This document shows positions 55,348 through 64,000 of a stretch of 64,000 nt of DNA, piece after piece. The notes below the pieces were generated by a model. It had not been told where the DNA came from and did not search any database. It saw only the letters and a program-made list of their open reading frames with translations. Source of the DNA: Micrasema longulum. Its lineage: Eukaryota; Arthropoda; Insecta; Trichoptera; Brachycentridae. Within the stretch, counting starts at the first letter, position 1. Every line of letters starts with the position of its first letter. Position numbers and translations under genes: made by a program. The stretch lies in assembly GCA_022494885.1 (NCBI GenBank), contig JAGVSM010002965.1, positions 186,001 through 250,000 on the forward strand, in the 5' to 3' direction.

Positions 55348-55455
55348 TTAATGTATTTTGGGGGCAGAGCGATCGTTGCAGTGTTTATTCCTCTTGAGAG
55401 TAGCTCCGCGTTTTATCTGCTCCATCAAAGATCCATGGCATATTCGAGGATCCGG
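55348..55455 (-). CDS. MTSS1: MTSS1-like last exon: WH2 actin-binding motif and stop
   Basis: Acceptor AAATTTCAG, then 35 codons and TAA. The peptide includes GSLMEQIKRGATLKRNKHC and NDRSAPKIH. The pattern LxxxIxxGxxLK(R) is the WH2 signature that caps G-actin, and the trailing DRSAP matches the C-terminus I know from MTSS1-family proteins. It is too short to stand out as an open frame and was found by following the splice phase from the exon before. Confidence 0.78.
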   Translation of the reverse strand, partial: PDPRICHGSLMEQIKRGATLKRNKHCNDRSAPKIH

Positions 55456-58400
55456 CTGAAATTTCAATTTATCAATTATTATTACTATCTAACTGGAGTA
55501 GGAAATATAATAAGTTGGAGGAGTTAGTTATGAGATTAATTAAATGAATTGTGATAATTTTTAAAGATCTTCTTCTGCTTCCTTGCTATGTGGTCTGATC
55601 TCCAGAGGGTTGTTCCTCGTGTGAGGTGGATTCCCAGTTGTCTTCCACGAGATTGAGTCTTGCGAGGCTGATTTTTAAGTGCAATATAAGGGAATCTGAT
55701 TATGTCTATTCTTTAGACATGACCGTAGCAGTCCCTCCTTAGCTGTCTACTCCAATTTACGGAGTTCTCAGTCTCATTTATCTCTCTTATTCCTAACGCG
55801 ATCTCTTATAGTTTTTCCCGTTATCGTCCTCAGTTTCAACGCTTGTTTAGTTCTAACTGTGTCTACCCTTGCTTAAATGCCAAATGGGTCCAACAACGGT
55901 CAACAACGGTCTTACGCACCCTTTATAAGTATCTAAGATCATCCTAATTTATTAATTCAGTGTGAATTTTAACCAATTTCTATACAGTCAATAATAAGTA
56001 GATTGTCTGGAGCACGATGGATTGAATGCAACCCCAAAAATGTAAATATTTTGACTAATTACAATAATAATATTGAGCGCTCACTTGTGCTTTCGTGTTG
56101 ATGATGTGGCGGATATTCCCGGCCCGACTAGGAGAGCCCTCGGCCTGACGCTGACGCAAAGTGGCACTCAACTTGTCAAGGAAGGCAGGCTGGACAGCGG
56201 CATTCACTCCTGCAACAGATACAATGCTACAAATACACCAGAATCTTTTTTTATGTGGTTTTGAAATAACACGGTACAAAAATGATTTTTTTTTTATTAA
56301 AAACATTTCTGTCTGTGTCCAGGCGGATAAGCCATACAGTTTTGTGTGTGAAATAGAACCAGAACTCTGGACGAGCGCTTTCGACTCGATAGCTGCTCAC
56401 AGGTAAAAGTACCGAATAAGGAAATCGAGTGGAGATGGGTCCGCCTCGTTATGTAGTGGTTGACGCTGTGACACATACGTTTCTAAGCAAGTATATCGTT
56501 GCTGAGTTTACCTCACTAGCAACACTGATAGCTGTTTTGACAATACAATACCCTCTATGAAGCTACATCTGATGAACGACGTATTACTTTCTAAGTCATC
56601 CTCAAAGATTTAAAACAATTCTATTCAAAATATTCATAATTTTATCACAAGGATCATTGTTGTATATGAATGGTAGAATTCGACATGCACTTTTGAAGAA
56701 CCTCTTCTATGCTGAATTATTCCATTCATCTATTATCTATTTTTGTAACCTTTATTATGATAAGCTGTTAGAAAACCCATTTGCAAATACTTTTTAAAAG
56801 AAATTTGAAATTGGACATGCGAACTTGTCTGAACAAAATAAATTCTTAATTATATTCAATTCTGATACTTCATAACTTAAATTCTGTATTGTAAATTTCT
56901 AGAACTATTTTTCTGCATAGAATACCTTTTTGGTGCGACGAGGTCTTGTGAGGTGACTGGCCGTACATGGACAAGGAATCCTGCGAGCCTCTTCCCTGGG
57001 GATCCCCCCCTCCCACACTGCGTCGAGAGTTGCGCGGAGACAGCTGCGGCGCCAGGCGTGCACTGATAGCCGCAATCAGCCCACCACTGCCGCCATCTTA
57101 AAAACACACTCGCATTATAACACACCATAGATTATGGAATAAACAAAAACATTATTATACTGAGATTACTGTGCCTCCAGTATCTACACAGGTACAATAC
57201 AAGCCAAAATAATATAATGTAGTCAAAATTTATGTATTTATTTCACTGTTTACAGTGAACAATGTACAGAGGTTATTGTTTCTCACAACTAGCTAGGAAT
57301 TTCCTGTGTTTAGGCGGGACATTTTTTGTTACATGGGTTTCGTTGAATGATGCTAAAACAATCAAAGTCAATACTAAGAATACAGTATAATAACAAAATT
57401 GAAACATAAATTACTAAGAATAATAAAAATGGAAACAAAAGTATAAATTACAAAACATAAATTAAAACATAATTAATAAAATTAAAACAGAAAATGTCAA
57501 AGAAACAATTAACAGGGTATTAAAAATTCTACTTTTAATCCACCTGCTCACCACTTCTTATAAATTAAATTACACACATTCACAGTTTATAAATACTACA
57601 ATGTAAACTAATTAATACCAAAGCTCTTTATCCTAAAAACGACCTTGAGTCGTGGACCATTAGAATGGTATTTCAGAAGAAATAGTTAGTGCAATGCAGA
57701 TTCAAAAATTAATTTGATAAACATAACAAGTTTTTTATTCCCCGAATTAATTAAATTATCGGTTTCAAGCCACTATGGTGGGTACTACTGTACACCCAAT
57801 ATAATTTAGTTACATATATTTTATACTCACAATCACTGCCTCTCCTATCGGCGCTCTGGGATCGATTATTAGAAATAGTCTTCCTGATGGCCAAGGGGCT
57901 CATATTTCCTTCCTGACTCCTGTTCCCCCCAAAGCCCAGGTTATTAAACCCGGCAATTATCTGACTCGGCTGCGCGTATATAGAATTTCCACTAGGAGTC
58001 GAAGCCCCAAATGTATTTTTCTTATCGTAGTTCTGGTTGGAATTATTAATCTGCTTACCGAAGGTTGTTTGGCCGTAGATGGGAGTACTAGGAGTTTGGT
58101 TCCCCGACGGAGTTCTTTGCCCGAACGAAGACATCGAAGACTCTGAATAATTCGACGTGTTGGGACTCGAGCTGTACATGACCGTGGCGCTGTAACTGCT
58201 AGAAATCAGCCTGTTCCCGTGATCGTATATATCGGAGTTGTTCGATTCTTTTCCGTAGAGGCCGGAATTGGCGCTAAGATTTGTGAAACTGCTGTTTCTG
58301 GATCCGTGCAAAGTGCTAGATTGCTCGACGTATGTGAATATCTTGTGTCCAGCAGGTCCGTAAATTGGGTTAACGTTGCTGTTATTCTGCAGAGCTGTGA

Positions 58401-61400
58401 AGGTAGACTTCGACTGTTGGAAGGAACTTAGACCCGGTTGTGGAGTGGTATTATTACTGTTGGACACTTGAGGTTGTCCCTGGAGATTAGAATTCCTTCT
58501 TAATAGACTGGGACTGGCTGGAGTGTGTTTTAATTCGGTGAGAGCTTTAACTGTCTCGGCAACGTTGATACCTTTTCCTAGAAAAAATTGAACAAGTTAT
58601 GAGTATATACTCAAATAAATCATGGCAACATATGTAGTTTACTAATGCATAGATACATTCTATACAGAATATAATTAAAATTTTGTAAAAATTTCCCAAA
58701 ACTAAACTACATGGTAGATAATTTTTTGAAGTTCCTGTTTATCACTTTTAAAGTAATAAAGGTCTATGAAATACTGTCCAGTAAAAAAAATTTTTTTGAT
58801 AATTATTAGTAGCATAAAAAATAATTTTAAATTCCCGCAAAACGGTCATTCCATTGGCCACGCCCCTAATACATCACGATTCATGATTATTTGTTCATGG
58901 TCATTGAAATTTATCCAGAACAATATCACAAATCTTGACATCACAACAACCAAGGTCAAACACGTAAAATTTTTCTGGCAACGTCTTTTTTACATTTATG
59001 TATGAAAACATTTCTCCACAATATCCATATTGATTTTGAAAATACAATTAATTAATCTAAATCCATTTCATATATTTTTATCAGTATTTGTAGAATGTGA
59101 TATTTCACTATTCTTCAAAATTTCTACATATTACAAGGATATATATATATATTTTTTTAAATCATGGACACTCCGTGAAAGAATTTGACAGACTTAACCT
59201 CGAAAATCTCTTCGACATATCATTAAACGGTTACGTGCCATTTAGCGCGTTAACACGCTCTCGGTTTCCGTACTAGGATATTTGTAAATGTCTAGACTTC
59301 CATATTCCCTTCTTAAAAATGTTTTTCCGCTCGGTTGCAACAAATTTAGCTCTAAATAACTCCCTAGGGAGGAAATCCAGCCTGTCTGTAAACATTTGGA
59401 CACACTTTGGTATTGCTTTTATTAATCTTTTGTGTCTATATGTTTTTAAAAGAATTAATTGTTTTATCTTTTCTAAAAATTGCCTAAAATTTTGAAGCCT
59501 GCTCGGAACTGCCATAGTAAAACCCAGCGGCACAGAAAAAGTAAAATATCTCATCTGGCAAGACAGGGGCCTGCGCTTTTGGTGATAATTTCCTCGAGTA
59601 TTCTTACCCGCTTCAGTTTGGTGAGCGTCAGAAGGGTTGAGCAGAAAGGCGGGGGGAGGGGGTAGATTGTCATCACTTTCACTCGCGAGTTGTTGGCTGC
59701 TGCCGTATTCTACACAAAGCCAAACAATTTTTTATACACATTATTAATTATTCAAAGGATTAACTTTGTAATCAAACATATTATTAAACGTAATAAATAA
59801 TTATATAGTTATTAAATTCACATAAACACTCTGAAGGCTTTTACAAGTAGGGTACATGGAGAAAAAGATACAGAGTAAAGTAATGAAAATTAACATTTGG
59901 TATATTCAAACACATATTATAAATATGTACATCATTATCGTAAGAACATTTTTTTTTTTAAGACATATTAATAAAAAAAAGGTCCCAAGTATTGCACTAC
60001 GTTCTATATTTTTCAACAATCTCTTGCAAGAAAAGTACATTCATCATCATCATTCCCTTTCCGCACCTAATTTTTTTTTTTAATTTAAAAAAAAATATTT
60101 ATTGAAATCTACAGTCATATTTACAATAATACAGTTATAATATAATAGATACTTAATACTAGACTAAAAATTATTTCAAACTTATAATTAACAATATACG
60201 TAATGTGTCGTAAAGTTATATTATACAAGAATAGAGTTTGGAAAACCATAAATGAAATGTTTGTACATATTTACCTTTGTAAATTAAAAAAAAAAACAAA
60301 AAAATAATATTGCATTTACTCATCACTTGTCCTGATTTCTATTTTGGTGCATAGGACACTGCATCGGTATACCAATTGCAGCGTATCTTGATCATTTTTG
60401 TTACATGAAGTTAAAATGACCAGTCTTAGGCTTCCAGTGCCAGTCCAGAAACTAAGAAATATTCTAGTGTAAAAATGCCTGTGTCTAATCTTTTATGCCA
60501 ACCATGTCAGGAATCAAACCCGAGACCTCTTGCATGGTAGGCAAATGCACTGACCACTACACCACGAGGCCGACTGTCCATTGTCCATTTCTGACTAAGT
60601 CCATTAAGCGATATGAAACGGCTGTTTATGATTGTATAATTTTACTCAGTACAGTTTCGCAAGAGATTGTTGAAAAATATAGAACTTAGTGATATTAAGT
60701 CAGTTTACCATAAAATTAATAAGTTTTACCTGACAACCGACGATATATGGAAGTTTAGGCATTGGCGAGGGCTAGTGATCTATAATTATTATTATTACTA
60801 TTTTCATTCTTTTAATATTTTAAGCAAACAGCTTAAAGCTGATATAATAAGTTAGTTGTTGGAATACTTTGACCTTTCCAAAACAAATCTAGTCTATTTT
60901 TTAAGTTATTGAGGATAAACGTTGAGACCAGCTCTTCAGTGTTTCGGATTCATTTTCTTTTATTCAAGTGTCAAGCCATTCCTTCTTTTGATTCCGGTGG
61001 TCCTTGTTTTGAATCCCAATGTACCTACTCCTCCCTGACGGCGAGTCAAGAAAGCAACGCGTGACAACACAACGAAAACCGTACCGCGAGTGTGACAGTG
61101 ATTTTGAATCAGCAACATACAAGAAAACGTGCAAACCAGTGCAAACGATAATGATGTCTTTCTGGACCAGTGCCAAAGGGAGGAAATCGTAAGTCCTTAC
61201 TCTTTTCATTAATTCCAGGATTGACACTCAAAACCATAACGTCAATTAGTTTACCTAAAATCAAACGTTCCCTGTTTTCTTCGAACACGCGTATCGCGAG
61301 AGGGCAGGCCTTGTTTACAGTCCCGAGGTCGAAGGTATCGAGCATCCAACAGGCAGCTTATTCCAACCATCAACAATGTCATTGGGTGGTTCAAGTGTAA

Positions 61401-61646
61401 TGACCATCAGTCATAAGCCCAAGATATCCGTACTTCTTTCTCAAACAAGTTTAATCTCAATAAATAAAAAAATAAAATTACCATTGATAGCGTGTTGCAT
61501 GTGATGAGGTCTGGTGATACTGCTGGACCTTCTGACGGGGGGAGGCGGCTTGCTACAGGGGCCCCCTAGGGGGGTGCCCGGGCCGCCCCCGGAACCCCGA
61601 CGCCCGCCCCCCAAGGCGAGGCGCAGGCTGGACGGGGGACACGTGG
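55348..61646 (-). CDS. MTSS1: MTSS1 / missing-in-metastasis family actin regulator, 3' part (6 exons)
   Basis: Exons in transcript order: 61646-61482, 59709-59608, 58577-57831, 57096-56926, 56209-56085, 55455-55348. They join in phase to 471 codons plus TAA (1,418 nt with two leftover bases at the start). The family bends membranes through an N-terminal I-BAR/IMD domain and binds actin through a C-terminal WH2 motif; here only the linker and WH2 are present, so the I-BAR exons must lie beyond 64000. Seen directly: a poly-Pro/Gly stretch (SKPPPPVRRSSSITR), an acidic-proline motif (SESDDNLPPPPAFLLNPSDA), a conserved-looking helix (VAETVKALTELKHTPASPSL), a Ser/Asn-rich region with repeated Ile/Leu-Tyr-Gly, and the WH2-like end LMEQIKRGATLKRN followed by NDRSAPKI. 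The WH2 plus DRSAP ending is what I recognise of MTSS1-type proteins. It converges on the lipid transfer protein gene. Confidence 0.75.
55570..55875 (-). mobile_element. LINE fragment in the last MTSS1-like intron
   Basis: The minus strand reads LKLRTITGKTIRDRVRNKRD and LRKLEWSRQLRRDCY-like sequence in broken frames, the 'L..I.G.TIRDR.RN..I' motif of insect LINE ends. Confidence 0.5.
56085..56209 (-). CDS. MTSS1: MTSS1-like exon 5 of the visible part
   Basis: Acceptor TGTTGCAG, donor CAA/GTGAGC. Two bases complete a Gly codon, then 41 codons follow including VQPAFLDKLSATLRQRQAEG and AGNIRHIINTKAQ, a probable helix. It ends in phase 0, which sets the frame of the WH2 exon. Confidence 0.75.
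56313..56407 (+). repeat. exon-like repeat, copy 2
   Basis: TGTCCAG/GCGG acceptor-like start, VQADKPYSFVCEIEPELWTS, CACAG/GTAAAA donor-like end. It is followed at 56440 by a SINE head scrap (GTCCGCCTCGTTATGTAGTG). It runs antisense to the MTSS1-like gene. Confidence 0.5.
56926..57096 (-). CDS. MTSS1: MTSS1-like exon 4 of the visible part
   Basis: Acceptor GTTTTTAAG, donor AAAG/GTATTC. It encodes GGSGGLIAAISARLAPQLSP, RNSRRSVGGGDPQGRG and SQDSLSMYGQSPHKTSSHQK. The G7 run stays in frame. A longer open frame overlaps here in another register and is a shadow. Confidence 0.7.
57097..57830. other. MTSS1-like intron, no recognised content
   Basis: AT-rich with A-rich blocks (57360-57500). A LINE-like tail is possible at 57225-57260 but unsupported. 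No open frame of note. Confidence 0.45.
57831..58577 (-). CDS. MTSS1: MTSS1-like exon 3 of the visible part (Ser/Asn-rich linker)
   Basis: At 747 bp this is the gene's largest visible exon. Acceptor TTTTCTAG, donor GATT/GTGAGT. It opens with KGINVAETVKALTELKHTPA followed by SPSLLRR, then about 200 residues of low-complexity Ser/Asn/Gly/Gln with recurring Tyr-Gly motifs (IYGPAGH, LYGKESN, IYGQTTFG). It ends RSQSADRRGSD. The first Met in the open frame is internal; real coding starts earlier at the acceptor. Confidence 0.8.
58735..59110. mobile_element. TIR element copy 2, without SINE
   Basis: Reverse-oriented copy of 28771-29465: TCATTCCATTGGCCACGCCC, TCCACAATATCCATATTGAT and a terminal GTGATATTTCACTA. 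It is intact where copy 1 has the SINE, so it serves as the empty site. Confidence 0.75.
59275..59410 (-). repeat. foldback repeat, half copy
   Basis: TGTCTAGACTTCCATATTCC, AAAATGTTTTTCCGCTCGGT and GGAGGAAATCCAGCCTGTCT, the right half of the family. It lies in the intron between MTSS1-like visible exons 2 and 3. Confidence 0.6.
59608..59709 (-). CDS. MTSS1: MTSS1-like exon 2 of the visible part
   Basis: Acceptor TTGTGTAG, donor GCGG/GTAAGA. It encodes YGSSQQLASESDDNLPPPPA and FLLNPSDAHQTEA. The homopolymer lengths (six C, then GCC) were checked because a miscount puts stops in frame; as written the frame is open and the phase fits both neighbours. Confidence 0.7.
60042..60575 (-). mobile_element. 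SINE split by a later retroposed insertion
   Basis: On the minus strand the head (GCCTCGTGGTGTAGTGGTCA at the right end) and body run from 60575 to about 60350, stop, and resume at 60068-60042 (AGGTGCGGAAAGGGAATGAT, then (GAT)n). The gap, about 60069-60349, begins with a T-run and looks like a reversed A-tailed 3' end. Confidence 0.8.
61000..61400 (-). other. unassigned coding-like stretch in an MTSS1-like intron
   Basis: A 78-codon open frame reads LDTFDLGTVNKACPLAIRVF and GINEKSKDLRFPPFGTGPER. Composition is higher in GC than the intron and codon-like, but I do not recognise it. It could be transposon debris. No splice phase ties it to the MTSS1-like gene. Confidence 0.3.
61482..61646 (-). 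CDS. MTSS1: MTSS1-like exon 1 of the visible part (Gly/Pro-rich)
   Basis: Acceptor CATTCCAG, donor AATG/GTAATT on the minus strand. It encodes 54 complete codons: TCPPSSLRLALGGGRRGSGG, then CSKPPPPVRRSSSITRPHHM. It is very GC-rich compared with its surroundings. Proline runs beside basic-serine motifs suggest SH3 binding and phosphorylation sites. The phase leaves one base for a Glu codon. Confidence 0.68.
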
Positions 61647-61960
61647 CTGGAATGTCAACTTACAGTTATTGCTCTGTACCTGAAATGTCAGCTTATAGTA
61701 TTTGCGAGTTTATTTAGGATTTGCAATTGTGTCGGTAAATGTTTTATTACTGCATATGTGTTTATTTGTATATGATAATTGTGGGTGTAAAGTAGATTAA
61801 AAATAATAAAATTGTTTATTTTATATGTAGTTGCGTGTGTACTAATTTATTTATTAGTTGCCAGTGTATTATATCTATATATTATATAATTTCATTTATA
61901 GTTGCAAGTGGGTTGGTTTATTTTATAATTGAAAGTGTAGGAGATAAACTATATGAGGTT

Positions 61961-62671
61961 TGATAAAAAAATACACAGATTTAATTTAATTTCAAATTTT
62001 GATATCTTTATAATTCATTTGTCAATTTTTAGCCATTTTGGAAGCGTGGTTGGTTTTAGACAGACAAACTAGTAAGACACTGTGACGGTGTGATTGGCAA
62101 ATTTTCAAGATTATTCCAGAGCGAAAAATGACAAAACAAAGGATTTGTGTTCAGTTTTATGTTAAAAATAAAATTAAAATTAGTGCAGTGCAAAATCAAA
62201 CAAATTGTGATTGCCAATCACCGAATCACTATCAGAGAAGAGGCAGAGGAAGTTGGCATCTCATACGAGTCATATAAACCGATCGTCACCGACATTTTGG
62301 ATTTGTCTCGAGTGGCTGCCAAATTCGTGCCTGTGCTTTTTTGCAACTTTTGACCCAGCCCACATTGATGACCTAGTCACTGTATTCACTGGACTTGGCC
62401 CCTGCGACTTTTTCCTGTTCCCAAAGATGAAGAGGACTACGAAAACACGATGTTTCGCAACCATAGAGGAGATAAACTCCGAATCTCTGACAGAATCTCT
62501 GAAAGACCATATCATAAAATGAATTTCAGAAATGTTCGGAGGATTGGAAAAAACGCTGGCATAAGTATATTATATACGATGAAGATTACTTCGAAGGGAA
62601 CAATATTGATATTGAGGAATAAATAAAATTAAAAAAATTTATACATAAATTCTGTGTATATTTTTAACAAA
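61961..62671 (+). mobile_element. internally deleted mariner-family element with termini
   Basis: Reads VIANHRITIREEAEEVGISY and LDLSRVAAKFVP (DNA-binding N-terminus), then jumps to LGPCDFFLFPKMKR, FATIEEINSESL and a QKCSEDWKKRWHKYI-like C-terminus. The middle with the catalytic aspartates is gone. Ends AAAAATACACAGATTTAAT and, inverted, near 62670 (ATTCTGTGTATATTTTT). Confidence 0.8.
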
Positions 62672-64000
62672 TTTTCTGCAGAAAAAATCGATAAATAACT
62701 ATGTTTATAAGGTTTATAATCCTGCAAAATAAACAATGCAATATTTAAAACAATGGGTGATAGTTATTTATCAATATTGTTCTTGCTACTTTTGGTACAA
62801 TATAAGTCAAAATTCAATGTTAATAGAAAAAACTCAATTAATACATCATATGATATTTGCTAAAAACAAAGTTCAAAATAATCTACAACACACGTAAACA
62901 AATAAACATGCACAAATACATAATAAAGCGTGGCAAGCAACATACAGAAGACAGAAAACAGTAAGATGGTTACCTAAGGTTATTGCTGAAGTCCAAAAAT
63001 GTTGTATAATTTGGAAAATAAACACATTCAAAATAAAAATTTGTAAAAGATATCTGATATCATCAAAATTGGATGTTATTCATAAATTTCAATCGGGCAT
63101 TGATTTATTTATTCACAAAATACACAAGTGATCATGATTCTTTTTAAAACTTTAAATCGGGATTATTGTTTCAAATCGAAATTTTTTATCAAATGTTAGT
63201 GATGAAAAACAATTTAAAGTAAAATAAAATGTTATGAATTGAATTATTATATAGATATAGTAGAAAACAAACACTCGTCACACATCTTAACCTCCGTTCT
63301 GTAGAATCCTAGGTTTATTCATAACAGTTTGATGTGGCCAAATTTTCTTTACGTTTCTCGTATTTCTAATTGGCGGGGACACACACTGCGATGCGAGTAT
63401 TGGGTACCCTATATAGAGAAGAATACCTTGAGTTCGTGAATTAGTCAATGTTGAAGATCTCAATGTCGAAAGCACGATTAAATAATAGGTTATTAATTAT
63501 GTTTTTCCTATTCAATTAAACAAGATGCTAAAAATGTATCCTCACCTAATATCACAGCAATAATGCAAAGTGAATATATCAATACTTGTATCTGAATATT
63601 TAGGAAAAACCTAATATCATTGATCAAAGACTCATTTCTCAGATATGGCGTCCTGCAATTTTTTTCTCTAGGGACAAATCTAATTATTGCTCATGGAAAA
63701 ACATTACAACTCAGTTGAAACCATAAAATAAAATAAGCTAAATAGCAACTGGCCAAAACAAGATTTTCAGCAGAAACCAAAAACGAGACTGAATTTGAAA
63801 GAAGATTTCTGTTCTAGTTTTGGCCAAAACCGAAACTTTTTGAAATAATTTAAAAGCCCCTCCAAAACGCCCAAACTTAGACATTTTTATTGTTAAATCT
63901 TACAAGTTCATTTAAATAAGTGTTCAATAAAATACACGTTGAAATTAAAGGCATACATTTAATGAGTATATTTGTTTATTTTTGGCAATTTTTGGTTTGT
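62672..64000. other. AT-rich intron, no exon recognised
   Basis: Expected to be within the MTSS1-like gene. A weak minus frame at 63287-63475 (GILLYIGYPILASQCVSPPI) has no splice-phase support. No I-BAR exon was seen here. Confidence 0.45.

Noticed and set aside
57001..57014. Apparent frameshift in the MTSS1-like exon at a G run
   Set aside because: A first count of the run gave eight G on the minus strand and a broken frame. Recounting gives seven, and the frame then reads SVGGGDPQGRGSQDSLSMYG with correct phase at both ends.
56877..57128. 83-codon open frame over an MTSS1-like exon
   Set aside because: It is a different register from the one that fits the splice phases; an overlapping shadow of the real exon.
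59645..59667. Apparent stop codons in the MTSS1-like proline exon
   Set aside because: This came from counting five instead of six C in one run. With the sequence as given the frame is open (NLPPPPAFLL).
63287..63475. Possible upstream MTSS1-like exon
   Set aside because: The peptide (GILLYIGYPILASQCVSPPI) does not resemble an I-BAR helix and no phase-compatible donor joins it to 61646.
1..64000. CRISPR array or bacterial mobile system
   Set aside because: No regularly spaced direct repeats with unique spacers and no bacterial-type genes; the sequence is clearly animal nuclear DNA.

Overview
This window is insect nuclear DNA. It is strongly AT-rich, genes are split into short exons with GT-AG introns of 0.1-3 kb, and the introns and intergenic space hold degraded non-LTR retrotransposons (LINEs), tRNA-derived SINEs, mariner remnants and inverted-repeat (MITE-like) elements. 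The insect order cannot be fixed from sequence alone.

Two genes can be reconstructed, both entering from outside the window and pointing at each other. On the + strand, 1449-42533 holds the last 26 exons of a very large secreted lipid carrier of the apolipophorin / lipid-transfer-particle type (large lipid transfer protein superfamily). I joined the exons by hand. All 25 junctions keep phase and give 1,783 codons and a stop. In order they encode a glycosylated beta-rich lipid-binding region, a long amphipathic helical exon (18620-19550), a von Willebrand factor D domain (25093-32634) and a C-terminal tail that resembles a von Willebrand A fold. The penultimate exon (40536-40711) is an extreme GC island.

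On the - strand, 61646 down to 55348 holds the last six exons of an MTSS1 / missing-in-metastasis family actin regulator: a Ser/Pro-rich linker ending in a WH2 actin-binding motif. Its N-terminal I-BAR (IMD) domain must lie beyond position 64000. The genes meet tail to tail across a 12.8 kb intergenic region (42534-55347) with transposon remnants but no gene I can support.

Mobile DNA dominates the rest. It includes a terminal-inverted-repeat transposon carrying both a LINE tail and a SINE, each with target duplications (30034-31143). A second transposon family is split by a SINE here and present intact 30 kb away. A foldback repeat family recurs at least six times, twice just upstream of splice acceptors. 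One tRNA-like SINE head is joined to two different bodies. No bacterial-type system, CRISPR array, rRNA or convincing functional tRNA was seen. The two genes have no evident shared pathway; their adjacency looks incidental.
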